NCBI GenBank assembly: GCA_030710605.1
Contig: CP092875.1
Span: forward strand, 68,214,754 to 68,278,753
Source: Cordylochernes scorpioides
Lineage: Eukaryota; Arthropoda; Arachnida; Pseudoscorpiones; Chernetidae
Reading direction: 5' to 3'
DNA: 64,000 bases
Shown: positions 48,425 to 61,504 of the stretch, piece after piece
Position numbering within the stretch: the first letter of the stretch is position 1
Layout of the letters: every line of letters begins with the position of its first letter
The notes under the pieces: model-generated
Told to the model about the DNA's origin: nothing
Databases searched by the model: none
Seen by the model: the letters and a program-made list of their open reading frames with translations, nothing else
Position numbers and translations under genes: made by a program

Positions 48425-48527
48425 TATGTATATATGTATGCTGATGCGCTGCGGCTGACAAAAAAAAATGCAATAGAAATATATTGTTAAGATAAATATT
48501 TGCATTTTTTTATAGAAAACGTGTAGA

Positions 48528-48627
48528 NNNNNNNNNNNNNNNNNNNNNNNNNNNNNNNNNNNNNNNNNNNNNNNNNNNNNNNNNNNNNNNNNNNNNNNNN
48601 NNNNNNNNNNNNNNNNNNNNNNNNNNN
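48528..48627. other. Assembly gap (100 N)
   Basis: Exactly 100 N, a common placeholder for a gap of unknown size. Distance and orientation across it are not certain. Confidence 0.99.
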
Positions 48628-49746
48628 CATTGATTTATTTTCTTATGAGCTCTAATTGTTAATCCTATGACCCATCATACCCAAATTCTGCACACAGCTC
48701 ACTTCAATGGTAGAAAGTTGTGAGAACATAAATTTAAAGAATAAAAACTAGTCCACTATTCGAAACGTACTTGTAAACAAATATTTTTTATTGAAATTGT
48801 AAAAATAATGAAAAAGTGAAACTGTATTGATATCAAGTGGAGATATTATAAAAAAGGTATTTCCTGACGTTCTAATAAAAGTTGCTGATGGCTTCCGCCA
48901 TCTGTCGGAATAAATATGAACTAATTGTTGATTTTTAATTATTCTAGAATTTACAAAATACCTTTTAATGATTAATTAAGAAGTCTTTAGCTTTTCTTGA
49001 TTGATCAAGAAAGTGTATTTACCAGTTCTTGAAAAATAAAATACACAATTTATTATTTTTCCGATAGATGCACATTAAATCATCATCTCCAAAAGAGAGT
49101 TTTGTTCAGATTTGGTTATTTCGCGTAACTCCAATAAAGGTCACTGTAATATCTTCCAGAGTTATTGTTTGAATCCCGATATACATGCTAAAAGGTACAA
49201 ACTCCTTAAGTTTGTCTATGAGTGTGTATGTTATAATATCTAAATATGTTGTTATAATAAAAAATCTCTTCCTTTAAATATTCATTAAAACAATGCATTT
49301 AGTTTATCACCCAATATAAATCGTAATGGTTATGATAATTAATGAGTCACAACATCAGTTTTGGCAAATTCAGACAGAATGTCAACCTATATACCATGGC
49401 TTTGGCGCTAAAGCCCTAATCAGTACAAAGAAAGGTCAAATTTCATATCATAAAAACAGCAGTCATGAGAGAGAGAGACAAAGTGTTTTAATCTATCAAA
49501 AATGTTGATGGGAGAGAGAGAGAAAGGTGAATTTATGTTGACAATTTTCAGGTAAGAATACCATGTCGAATTTATATTTGTAGAATTCATTGTTTGAATG
49601 AGATTTCTCTCTTTGGTTACTTGGATATACAATCATCCTGCAATTTCATATGTAATTTGATGGTCAGGAACATCCATTGTCAAGTTGCTGGTATATGGTC
49701 AAGTACAAAAGTTATATATAAAACAATATAAAGCGGCTTTGTGATT

Positions 49747-49949
49747 GTAAAACGACATTTGAAAATTATCCCGCATTTGTTTCTTTTGAACGAAAAATCG
49801 AAATTTATTTTAAGAAGAAATAACGATTATTTCTAAACTTCATACTTCAATCCTAAGGTTAGAAATAATCATTATTTCTTCTTAAAATAAATATCGATTT
49901 TACGTTCAAAAGAAACACATTCGGGATAAATTTCAAATGTGGTTCTACA
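49747..49949. mobile_element. Foldback element, about 90-bp arms
   Basis: 49747-49838 is the imperfect reverse complement of 49860-49949, with a loop of about 22 nt. Arms contain 'ttcttttgaacg' and 'cgttcaaaagaa'. It is unrelated to the foldbacks at 17751 and 44367 and is not seen in the direct units. Confidence 0.75.
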
Positions 49950-50234
49950 AAGGTTATGATTCGATGGAAAAGATGGAAATAGCATGCTTGTCATTTGATT
50001 GAAACCCTTGATGAATAATTACCTAGGCCATTTATCTTCAGAATATTTTACATCACCTCAATTTAATTTGGGAAGAAACATCAATAATGTCAAATATTGA
50101 TGACATATATGTCAATAGAATTATTTTATAAAAATGAACTAGATATCTCACCCATTGAAATTGACACAAAAACTGTGAAACTACTGGGTGTCCCTGAAAA
50201 CTAGAAGATTCGGCTAGTGAAAAACCCACACAAC

Positions 50235-50385
50235 AACAAAGCAATAGCGCGCCATCTATACATATAAATTAAAAAGATTTAAAAGCGCGAATGTTACTTT
50301 TATACATAATACAAACTTCTACTGTCCTTACTGCGATGAAAAGATATAGTAAAAATATATAAAAATATATAAACAACAGCTTTGT
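50235..50385. mobile_element. Fragment of the 44367 MITE family with AT-rich tail
   Basis: Starts 'aaagcaatagcgcgccatc' like 44374, runs through the first terminal repeat to the start of the core, then ends in an 'atatataaaa' tail. Flanked by 'acaaca'-type repeats. Unit 3 (near 43470) is empty. Confidence 0.65.
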
Positions 50386-50571
50386 TAAATTCGAACGCCC
50401 CATTTGGAGCCCAAGGTTTGATGTTAAGACTATTGTCAGTTCAGAGAGGACTCAGATTTTTCGATATTTATAAAGCAACTATGAAGTCCTAAGAATTTAA
50501 CAAAAAGGCGGTCATCTGGTAGAAGGTTTCTTAGAGTACTCTAAACTGATTTGGAAAAATATATATATATA

Positions 50572-51349
50572 TGTGATGAGTTGAGTATTATGTCGACTTA
50601 TCTGTGATGAGATCCTGTCGACTCATGTAATGATTTGATGAGAATTCCAGTAGCTTTTGTAGAGATCTGTCGACTAGAAATGTGATGTGGTGAGGTTGAT
50701 GTTGACTACTGAAATAATATATATATAATATATCCATACACAAAAAACGAAGACACAGTTGCACTAAGAAAGTTCCGTTAACAGATAAAAGCTGAGCTAG
50801 AAGCGCAAGATGGAGATAGACGAATTCTTCCTAACTACATGTTGGATGAGATCGACATAACATACGACCGACGCGGCTTGCACTAAGGGTGAACTCAACT
50901 AAACTGAACTGAACTGACCTGAGCTGAGCTGTCAAGAGACTGTAAGGTGATGATTTATAGGTTCAAGACGGGGCGACCTTATGTGACATGGGCGTTTCTG
51001 AGAAAAGGGGGGCCTTGGCATGTCCAGGTGTGAGAGGGGTCTCTGCCTTCCACCACATGTGACAGTGTGGGTGGCCTGTCGTGGGAATTGTGAATCTACC
51101 TGATTTATGAGTTCCATCTTTAGACTGTTGTTTTGGTAATACTATGCTCGATCTCTGCTTTAGCTCAACTCTTAAATCTATTACAGATTTTATTTATTTA
51201 TCCACTTTGTACAAATTACATTACATAGGGTGATGTAAAGACACAGATTAATCATGCTCATAATTATTTATAGATGTGTTTCTATATACAACATGGCAAT
51301 CTTGTTATAAGTTATCTACACAATATGAGGTTGTTGTTTTAAATTACCA
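50572..51349. repeat. Left LTR, 778 bp
   Basis: TG...CA ends. Compared with the right LTR it lacks about 125 bp (equivalent to 55276-55400), replaced by a short AT-rich filler at about 50719-50735. Otherwise almost identical. The 61-codon frame in both LTRs (50932-51117) is not supported as a gene. Confidence 0.8.
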
Positions 51350-54300
51350 TAGATGGGCCCCGGGAGTGAAAGGGTTTATCCGGGTTTAGGCGGGTAAAGC
51401 CTCTCTAACACAGGTAAGTAATTAAAATTTCTTTTAATTAATTTAAACTGTGAGGGTTAAAAAGGGCTATAACAAGATGATATTTGTTGGATATATAAAA
51501 GTGAAATAAAAATGACATTGTGTTTGATTAACAAAAAAGATGATTAAAATAAAATGATGACATAAAAATTAACATTCTAAGAGAATATTGGTGGGCGTTG
51601 GACAGGGTTAGTAGTTAAAGAATAAGCAATTGTGAGATTTACACATGCAATCAAATACTTAGGTCCAGGTGCAAAGCGAGGATATGGACTTGAGCGTCTT
51701 CCTAGGCAATGTTTCACCTGTGATCCTGTATAGGGTAACAGTGCTTTGTTACAATTGTAGTGTTATTGGGTTGAAAAGTTGTTGAAGAATATGTAATTTT
51801 TAGAAGTGCTCATGTAAACCAAATACTCAGATCCAGGTGCAAAGCGAGGATATAGACTTGAGCTGTCTTCCTTGGCAATGTTTCACTTGCGATCCTGTAT
51901 AAGGGTTACAGTGTTTTGTCACAATTTTAGGATTATTGGGTTAAAAGTTGTTGAAGAAAAGTTGCTTATTAATATGATTGAGAAAGGAGTGAAATAGAGC
52001 CATGCGATAAGTAGAATTGTAGCGACAGTAGGGGATCTGACTTGACTCGAAATCAAAGGTTGAATGTGGTCCGCTAGAGCTGAAAAAAAAGTTGAAAGTT
52101 GAAAAAAGTGAACGCTTTGTGAATGCGTTGGTGATTTGCTCTGCGGATGAAATGAAATAAACTCTTGAAGAATGTTCAGACCAGAAGTTTGGATTGGTAA
52201 GTCTGGGGAACGGTGTTCTCAAAGAGAAAATTACGAAATCAAAAAATAAATTCTCAAGCAGTGCTGTCGTTTTTCTACGTTGTTGTGACGCAATGACTGA
52301 AAAGATAGTGATGAAAAATATAGGGAATTGGTTAAAGAAAATGATTGTTGAAAACGATTGTTGTAGATGCCCGATAGTGGATGATTAACTTTGTCAGATA
52401 ATAAAGGTATTTAAACAAATAAAATATAGTGAATAGAAATATAGAAATATGATTGCGGGTACAAAAAGTGTAAGTGGACAAAATTAAACCTGTAATATAT
52501 AAAATATATAATAAATAATAAAATAAAAATAATTTTTGAAACAATTAGATGTTTTACAATACTAGAATAATATCATGAAAAATAAAAGTAAATTTGATTA
52601 AAGGTTTTTTTTTTTTAAATGTTGGATTAAAAAATTTGTTTATATAATTGAAAGGTAAGAATAAGAATAATTATTCAAGATTTTATACAAAATTTATAAT
52701 ATAATTGAAGGTTATTAATGATTGGATAAATTTTAAGTAGTGTAAAATTGAACAAAAATTGTCTCTTTTGACGAAAAGTTACAGTTGTGGTGTGTGACTA
52801 GATTATATCCCTTTGGTAATATCGGTGTTTCTATGACTCTGAAACTGGGAATATGTGAAATGATCTTTTCGTTTGTCCTCAATGCTGGTATGTAGAGAAT
52901 GATTTTTCTTTCGCGTTAAAAAGTCTATATAAGACTTAACCAAATTGTTTTAATTGGTGTTATCAATTAACATGTAAAATGTTTAAAGTATGTTGTGTTG
53001 TGATATCTCGTTGGTGAGATTTGTGAGATTCTCGAGGAAATCTAAATGAGTAGTGTGACACATGTGTTCAAAATGGCGTCATGAAGCTAGCGGTCAAGAA
53101 GATCTGCCTTGTGAGGGGGGAAGAGAGGGCATGTCCAAAGATATTCTCAAAAGTTAGTAGTGACCAAGGGAGTGGCGTCAAAAAGTGCGTCCACTTCCTT
53201 TTCCTCACGGAAATTCCATTCTTGGGGTGGTCACACATGTGGGATGGTTCTCCAGGCCTGAGATTCACTTGAAACTGACTTTCTCTCTCTCTCTCTTTTG
53301 TCGAGGTTGGCAATTTACTGTTATAATTGAAAGATATGATCTTCTCGGTGTTCGTAAGTGTTAGTAAAAAATGTTATACGATGATTTCAGGCCAGAAGTG
53401 AGTGAAAGATATGACTTTCGACGTGAACACGTTTTGGGATGAATTGTGGTGTCACAGGCGTGGTGAAGGCGTCTTTGGCCTGAAAAGTGAAAAAGTTTTG
53501 TGGTGTGGCACTGTGACACGAAGTGAGAAATGTGAATATAAAGGTGTCACGTGAAGTCTTAGTTTGGTACAAATCTAACCTGTTTCACAATGAATAACAA
53601 ATTTAATAAAGTCATGGGTGGTTGTTGTATGAAACACATCGAGAGAATATTTGACTGTTAGTGGATGTGGCACGCTTAATGTGAAATTATTTTATTGTGG
53701 CGACGATATAGAGCTAAGTGGAGCTCGAAATTGGATTTGTGTGTTGAGTCGCGCACTAATAATTGTTGCCAATTTGAGATAGTGATGCGAGGGTGTTGTA
53801 AGGTTTTTTGAAAGAAATGTGTTGATGAACAATCATGCATGTAAAAAAGGAAAAGACGAGGGAGTGTATTTATCCTCGAATATTAACGATTGTAATCGTT
53901 TTGGAAGGCTGTGACTTAAATTAGCTACTGGCGGTGAAGTGGAGTGAATCTTTATTCCTAACTTGTTTTGGGAAAGATAGTTGTTTTCCCTAGTGGTGTT
54001 TTTGAAGATATTGTATCTTCCGATTTTTGCAATTAAAAAAAATGCGTTTCACCTATGTTAATTTATATTTAAAATTTGAATATACTTTTTAAATTGTTGA
54101 TTATGATAATTAAAATGATTCTTATAAAAGGGCAATGTCGTGAGAGTTACAAATAATTTGAATTGGGCTCTTACTTAAAATGGTGAACACTACCAAATTT
54201 TAAGAATTGATAAAGATATTGGTCTTTTGATATAAAGATAACTAATAAGTAAAACAAAAATAAGTTGAGAAATATGATGAATGAGATTTTTTTTTTTTAA

Positions 54301-55129
54301 GTTGTAGATTTGGATAATGCCATTTTTAGATAAATTTAAGAACGACATGTAAGATTAGTAAAAATGGTAAAAAAGCGTGATGGGCGAAAATTTTTTTTTT
54401 TTCAAGTAAAATTGATAGTAATAACTTGAAATTTATAATCTGATTAAAAATTAAAGTAAATTTGATCAATGAAAATGTGAAAGTTTTAAAAATTGAATTG
54501 AAAAATGGTATAAAAAAGGTAAAAATTGATTTTAAAATGCTTAAAGTGAAAATATAAATACAAAATTTATAGGGAATCAAGTTGTGAACTTGAGGATAAA
54601 GTTAAGGTAGGTTTTTAAAACTTACAGTTGTGTGATAAAAGTCAGGAAACTTGGTCTTGGCTTGTATTCCTGCTGACGTTGAAGACGCTCCATGTAGAGC
54701 TTGTAGACGCTTGTAGCTTCTGTGAAGTTGATTGTGCTTGTTGCCTTGAGCATTGTCGATATCAGGCCGAAGGTGAAGAACTTCTCACAGGGTTTGGGTC
54801 ACATCGCTGCTCGGTTTCCATGACTTGCGGGAATATCGGGGCTGTCGTTGGCGCGGTCAGCTTGCTCCCGACGTTGGCGATCGGTTAGCGGGTATGTGGA
54901 AGTCCTTTGGGGCGGCGTTTCTTCCGTAAATATCTTGGGGAGAGATTGCTTGGACGTTTCGTTGGAATGGTCGGGCTTGTTCCTCCATCTTCGCTCTTTC
55001 TCGCTTCCTATATGAACAGTCTTCTTACCTCTTCGTTGTGTCATCCTTCGTTTTGGTCATCCTGTCGACTTAAATGTGATGATGTTTGTTGCTGTCGACT
55101 TATCTGTGACGAGATCCTGTCGACTTAAA
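51350..55129. other. Internal region of the LTR element, no recognised genes
   Basis: AT-rich with purine-rich plus strand in places. It holds a direct duplication at about 51640-51790 and 51809-51960 and GC-richer stretches at 53090-53280 and 54640-55050. Short ORFs match no retroelement protein. The 'gtcgacttatctgtgatgag' phrase near 55070-55140 is repeated just inside and outside the right LTR start. Confidence 0.6.
51640..51960. repeat. Tandem duplication, period about 169 bp
   Basis: Two copies of a segment containing 'ccaggtgcaaagcgaggata' at 51664 and 51833, diverged by roughly a tenth, ending in 'gttgttgaagaa'. Confidence 0.8.
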
Positions 55130-56013
55130 TGTGATGAGTTGAGTATTATGTCGACTTATCTGTGATGAGATCCTGTCGACTCATGTAATGATTTGATGAG
55201 AATTCCAGTAGCTTTTGTAGAGATCTGTCGACTAGAAATGTGATGTGGTGAGGTTGATGTTGACTACTGAAATAAGTTGAAGTTCTGGTAAGCCTTGTGT
55301 AGAGTTTTCCAGTACCTCTCTGCACCTTGGAAGACCTTTAAAAGTACTCACAAAATACAGGCAGTCGGGGTCGAGGCAGAGTGGAAAGCTGGGGATATCC
55401 ATACACAAAAAACGAAGACACAGTTGCACTAAGAAAGTTCCGTTAACAGATAAAAGCTGAGCTAGAAGCGCAAGATGGAGATAGACGAATTCTTCCTAAC
55501 TACATGTTGGATGAGATCGACATAACATACGACCGACGCGGCTTGCACTAAGGGTGAACTCAACTAAACTGAACTGAACTGACCTGAGCTGAGCTGTCAA
55601 GAGACTGTAAGGTGATGATTTATAGGTTCAAGACGGGGCGACCTTATGTGACATGGGCGTTTCTGAGAAAAGGGGGGCCTTGGCATGTCCAGGTGTGAGA
55701 GGGGTCTCTGCCTTCCACCACATGTGACAGTGTGGGTGGCCTGTCGTGGGAATTGTGAATCTACCTGATTTATGAGTTCCATCTTTAGACTGTTGTTTTG
55801 GTAATACTATGCTCGATCTCTGCTTTAGCTCAACTCTTAAATCTATTACAGATTTTATTTATTTATCCACTTTGTACAAATTACATTACAAAGGGTGTGT
55901 AAAGACACAGATTAATCATGCTCATAATTATTTATAGATGTGTTTCTATATACAACATGGCAATCTTGTTATAAGTTATCTACACAATATGAGGTTGTTG
56001 TTTTAAATTACCA
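55130..56013. repeat. Right LTR, 884 bp
   Basis: Full-length relative to the left LTR. Outside the 125-bp difference I find only about two small differences (for example near 55888-55896), indicating recent insertion or gene conversion. Confidence 0.8.
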
Positions 56014-57694
56014 TATATATATTGATCTAGAATGTGTGTGTGTAAAAGCATACTTTTCCTGTTATCAAAATCTTTAAAATGTTCAAATATATACAAAGTG
56101 TATTGTGAGTATTATAGTAAGATGGGTATCATCTATGTTTTCCTTTATTTCTCCAACTGATGAATGGATATTATAATGAACAGTGAGACACAGCATGAGT
56201 GAGTTTGAAAATTATTTATTGATTGCAAAATCGATTTTTTTTATTTTGTAGGATTGAAGTGAAGAAATATATAATTTGTAGGAGGCTGGCTAAAACTTCT
56301 ATAAACACACAAAAAAGATTAGTTCAAAGTAGTGGTGAGAGGAAGTAACTGTTGATGAAATATAAGAATTTATAGTTGCATTGGTGAAAATATATTAGAA
56401 ATAAATATTAGATCAACATGGTATATGTTTGTAGATATATTTTAATGAATATTTATTTTAAATTGAAAAAAACATCAATATAATATTCAGAAAGGAATAA
56501 TATTCCACCAAATTATTTTTTCAATATTAATGATAGGCTATTAAAAAATATAAATCAGAAAATTATATTAAGCACATTTAGAATTAAACGTAATTAAATT
56601 ATTGTTAATTAGTTATTTCAAAATATGAGCTCGTTTCAGTGGTGAAAAGGCATCTATTTAGGCAAAGTTCATAAATTCTTCAAACTAATTAATTTAAATT
56701 AATTAATTAGTTTGGAAGTTAATGAAAGATATTTCAAGACATTGATATCATTTGTAATTTAACAATATAAAAACAATATGGTATACAACTATATTCTCTT
56801 GATAATATATATAATATTTTCATCAATTTATAGAAGTTGATTGATAATAAACATCTCTGTTGATGCTATGAAGCAGTTTCAGTGCAGAGGTCACTCATTG
56901 TGGATCACATGTTGAATTGAACATAGGAACAGTTCTTCTGATGGTCTTGGAGTGACTCAAATATAAAATATGACTACGGTGACCACCTCATAGCAGATGA
57001 TCTAAGTATGAATCAACTGTAAATAACCATTGAGCACCATCTCAAAGCAGATGATTTTTATATAATTCAATTATAAATTTTAACATGGCGACCACCACAA
57101 ATCAGATGATCTTGGTATAATTCAACTCTAAATTAACTTTAGACAACCATCTCAAAGCAGATGATTTTGATATTATGGAAATTATAATTCTAACTTTTGG
57201 CAAACAACTTTGATAGAAGATAATTTTGGTATAGTTCAACTATAAAGAACAAATTGAAACCACCTCATTACAGATGTTATTTGTTCAATTTACATATTTA
57301 TTCCTCAACTTTAAAATTTTATATAAGATATGACTTTCACATTAATACCATGAATAAATAGACTCTTAGTAGATGATATTAATGATGATTTGATTTTAAA
57401 ATGAAAAAAAAAATATTTTCCATTTTCTCTCATTTTATCAGGATTACAGTTGTACATCTGTGAAAATGATGATATATAATTCTACGTAAAAATCTCTAAC
57501 AGTAATGAGATAATATGTCGGTTATTCTTTTCATCGTTGACCTTCATTATCATCAGAAATCATATTTTTCAATATGTTAGTGAAGGTTTTTGGCAACTAC
57601 ATAAATATTAATTTAGCGAAACAATGGAATAATTACAAAGTTTTGAAATGGTAGTCAAGAAATAGTGGTCCAATTATATTCGTAGGTTTCAGAA

Positions 57695-57943
57695 ATGTAC
57701 TTTACGATAAAGGAAGGGATTATCAATCCAAGTCAGCCCCATAGCCCCATCCAGTGGACCAGTCTGTGGCCATCCCCTGAACCACATAGACCCAATGACC
57801 TAGCCTATGACCTAACCCGAGCCCCGCGATCCAGTAGCCCAGTCAGTAGCCAACCCTTCAGCCAGCCATTGAAACAACAACATGCCAAGTGCCAGCTCTA
57901 CCTTATCTCAGGGTATACCCTACATTGGTTGTTGAGACTCTGA
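57695..57943 (+). repeat. Conserved unit segment, inverted copy, open for 82 codons
   Basis: Reverse-orientation homologue of 21345-21590 and 41345-41593. Confidence 0.4.
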
Positions 57944-58164
57944 ATCATTAAAAGGAGATTTAGTACTGAACAAATATAATTCTAAAAAAAAAAAAAAAAT
58001 TTAAAATTACTCCCTGTGTGTATAAAAATGTGAATTTATCATCATTACTAACGACACAAATGGATAGATGACCGAGAATAAAAGAAACCGAGAGAGAAGA
58101 TGAAAGATATTTGGAGTTTGAAATAGAAGAAATTCAGAAATATTTTCTGGAATATTGAGCATTT

Positions 58165-59341
58165 CAGTTTATCAAAAAAGAATAAAAAAACTCCAATATC
58201 AGAAGTATATTGGAGATCTAGAACAAAAAGGAATAACAAAATCCAATATCAAGAATATATTGGAGATCTAGAACAAAAAGGAAAAACGAACACCAATATC
58301 AAGGGTTTATTGGGGATCTAGAACAAAAAGGAATAACAAACCCCAATATTAAGAGTATATTGGAGATCTGGACCCCCCCCCCAAAAAAAATGCAATAAGA
58401 AACTCCAATATCAAGAGTATATTGGAGATCTAGTCCAAAAAAGAAAAACAAACCACAATATCAAGGGGGGATCTAGAACAAAAATAAATAACAAACCACA
58501 ATATTAAGAGTATATTGGAGATCTAGTCCAAAAAGGAGTAAAGAACTCCAATATCAATATTATATTGGAGATCTGGACCAAAAAGAAATAACAAACCCCA
58601 ATATCAAGAGTATATTGAAAATCAAGTCCAAAAAGGAATAACAAACCACAATATCAAGGGTATTGTGGATCTATAACAAAAAGAAATAACAAACTCCAAT
58701 ATCAAGGTTATATTGGAGATATAGAACAAAAAGGAATAACAACCCTCAATATCAAGAGTATATTGGAGATCTAGAAAAAAAAAAGGAATAACAACCCCCA
58801 ATACCAAGAGTATATTGGAGATCAAGAACAAAAAGGAATAACAACCCCCTAAATTAAGGGTATATTGGGGATCTAGAACAAAAAGAAATAATAAAATCCA
58901 ATATCAAGATAATATTGGATATCTAGAACAATAAGGAAAAACAAACCCCAATATCAAGGGTATATTGGAGATCTAGACCAAAAAGGAGTAACAAACTCCA
59001 ATATCAAGAGTATATTGGAGATCTAGAACAAAAAGGAATAACAACCCCCAATATCAAGAGTATATTGGAGATCTAGAACAAAAAGGAATAACAACCCCCA
59101 ATATTAAGGGTATATTGGGGATCTAGAGAACAAAAAGAAATAACAAACTCCAATATCAAGATTATATTGGAGATCTAGAACAATAAGGAATAACAAACCC
59201 CAATATCAAGGTTATATTGGAGATCTGGACCAAAAAGGAGTAACGAACTCCAATATCAAGAAACATTGGAGATCTAGAACAAAAATGAATAACAACCCCC
59301 AATATCAAGGGTATATTGGAGATCTAGACCAAAAAGGAATT
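58165..59341 (-). repeat. 50-bp hairpin satellite array, inverted copy (about 23 monomers)
   Basis: Reverse complement of the arrays at 2655, 19785 and 39819. It includes a C8 and A-run near 58372-58388 not seen elsewhere. It ends abruptly at 59341, where the order of unit blocks changes. Confidence 0.95.
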
Positions 59342-60944
59342 TATAAAATTTATTTGTTTGTATTGTGTATATGATATTTACTTTTCAATATTTTATCATA
59401 TTCATATTCTCTTGTCGTGACCACAATATTGTGTCGTATTTTGTCTCGCTTGATATTCCAATTGTTTAATTTCAGAAACTTTTATAAAAACCGAATAAAT
59501 ACATATATAACATATATTTGTATTTACATAATTAAAAACTAATATCCCAAATTTGCGATATTTCCATAATAAAACTAATAATTTGATATTTATTGGCTGA
59601 CGTTATAAATATTTTTGTTAAATCAAACTGTCCATTTCTACATTGGATTTTTCCAAAAACATCTTCCGTTTTAAATTGATCTGGTTTTGCTAAGAACATC
59701 TCAATCTGGTTTTAAAATTATGAAAAGTTGTTGTAGAATATTATATGATGGCTTTCAATTCGATTTTTCAAATATTATTTTGTCCTCATTTATTTTAATC
59801 ATTCAGAATTGAATTTGCTCTTGGAATTGAAATTTCAGGTCTCGCTATGTAATTTGAATTATCTCACGGTATATTCTTGATATCCGAATATATTGAAAAG
59901 CTGATTCACTTCTTATCGACGACCAACTAACCTGGCTTTGTAATTTTTGTCATCGAGAAATCTGCTGCTGAGTTTGTCGATAGCTGGTCTTCTGAATTGT
60001 TTGAAAATATCCATTGATTTATTTCTTTAGGAGCTCTAATTGTTTATAGTTATGACCCATCAATACCATATTCTGCACTTAGCTCACTGCGATGATAGAA
60101 AGTTGTGAGAACTTTATATTTCTAAAATATAAAAATGTCCACTGTTCGAAACGTACTTATAAAGAAATAATGATTTATTGAAATTATGAAAGTAGTGAAA
60201 AGTCAAATTGTACTGGGATCAGATGGATAATTTAAGAAAAAGACATCTCCTGATTGTGTAACTATAAGTTGCTGATCGCTTGAGCTTATCTAACAGACAG
60301 CTCGGTGCATTAAATCTTTCATTTTGATACACATTTTACAGTCCTAGAAGAAGGTTTCTATAGTTCTTTCAAAACACAAATTTACTGTATTCAATATGCT
60401 GGGTATATAACAATTGAGTCTAATTCAATAGTGGAGCGGTCTGGAGATTGAAATGGCGAAATTGCTGGGAGTGTTCACCACTGATGAGCCATTCCCTTCT
60501 TTTTAAACTTTATTCGTTGCAGTATATATGATGGCTGAGAAGAAATATCTTTAAATTTTCTATATTCACAAATAAAAGTAGAGCGTTTAACATATTTATA
60601 ATTTTCAGCGATAGAGGGCGCTGAGTTGAGGATGATATTTGAGAACATAATTAATGGAAAGCCGCCTCTCTAGTCAAAATAAATGTAATGGTTATGCTTC
60701 TTTTTTTATCTAATTTGGTGGGCTAAGTTGCATTTATTTTTCGTGTCAATTTCCTCCCAGAAAATGTATCTTATATATTTGAATTCGATCATTTTTACCA
60801 GCGTCGTTACTTGAGGTCGCTGTACAATTGGGTAGGATTGTGTTGTAATTCCACTCTATAAATCGGCTATCTTAAAAAGTTAACACAAAATATTGGTTGC
60901 AATTTTATTTATAACATTATTATATTTTTTTTTTATAAAGTTAA
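59342..60944 (-). repeat. Unit block 7991-9590, inverted copy
   Basis: Reverse complement match, with the pseudoknot-like core at about 60450-60495 in the same variant as 8442-8485. No gene. Confidence 0.75.
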
Positions 60945-61142
60945 TCTCTCCCGTCAAAATAGACGTCAAGCTGGACGTCATCAAAGCTGACGAGGACCAT
61001 TGGACCGAAACCATGGTCTCCAGGTTGACGCTTCTCAGTTTGCCAAAACTGGTGTTGTGGCTTTGTTACCAAACTGAGGCCGCTAGTTCGCGGCGACGGT
61101 TAATAGATGGCATCTTTTTGACGTCTATTTTGACGGGAGAGG
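60945..61142. mobile_element. 200-bp MITE, copy 3 (inverted)
   Basis: Both terminal repeats and the GCCGC/GCGGC-type hairpin are present. An open frame through it is incidental. Confidence 0.8.
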
Positions 61143-61504
61143 TGACCTTTATTTTTATAGATATATATCCTTTTTCCAAAATTTATATATCGAAGCCCAA
61201 GTGTGTAAAATATTTAGAGCAAGAACTAATAGAGATTGATGGATATTTAACCATTTGTCTTTATATAAATGGAGAAATATAATTAATTAAATTTGAACGC
61301 GTCATCTATACATAAGAAATAAAACTATTATTCATAATAGCGCTCAGTTTCAGCCTTTATTTTGACGAGGTAGGCGACCTTTTTTTATGTAAGAAATAGG
61401 TAATCCATGAGAACTTCGATCAAATATCTCAAAATAGACCCAACTAAAGTTGCATAAGTTGGGCTACAAAATATCGACAAAATTTCCATCTATAATTCTT
61501 ATAA
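61143..61504. other. AT-rich sequence with a scrap of the 44367 family
   Basis: Near 61290-61350 a phrase 'gaacgcgtcatctatacata' resembles the start of the MITE at 44367. Nothing else recognised. Confidence 0.4.

Larger units (their letters stand above)
49050..50530 (+). pseudogene. Degenerate coding-like region, inverted copy
   Basis: Plus-strand homologue of 25060-23512 (minus), with several frameshifts and stops, and two further insertions (a foldback at about 49747-49949 and a fragment at about 50235-50385). It does not restore the frame. Confidence 0.4.
50572..56013. mobile_element. Young LTR element lacking gag and pol (LARD-like), 5.4 kb
   Basis: Two LTRs enclose 3.8 kb without any recognisable retroviral-type domain. 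It sits in the (AT)n tract of the inverted copy equivalent to 43280-43290. The flanks on both sides continue that copy, so the insertion is certain. The target duplication is probably TATA but cannot be separated from the AT repeat. Orientation is not fixed: no clear primer-binding site or purine tract is seen on either strand. Confidence 0.75.
48628..61280 (-). repeat. Inverted, rearranged copy of the unit
   Basis: After the gap the blocks appear as reverse complements: part of the 8640-8935 block (48628-48960), the coding-like region (49050-50530), the AT-rich and 65-bp repeat blocks (56014-58160), the satellite (58165-59340), then the block equivalent to 7560-9590 (59342-61280). The last join, satellite to that block, is out of order compared with the direct units. 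A 5.4-kb LTR element splits the copy. Confidence 0.85.

Noticed and set aside
50932-51117. 61-codon frame present twice (also 55597-55782)
   Set aside because: It lies inside both LTRs and is duplicated because they are; no known protein.
51350-51375. Primer-binding site after the left LTR
   Set aside because: A TGG occurs at 51354, but I could not match the following bases to a tRNA 3' end with confidence.
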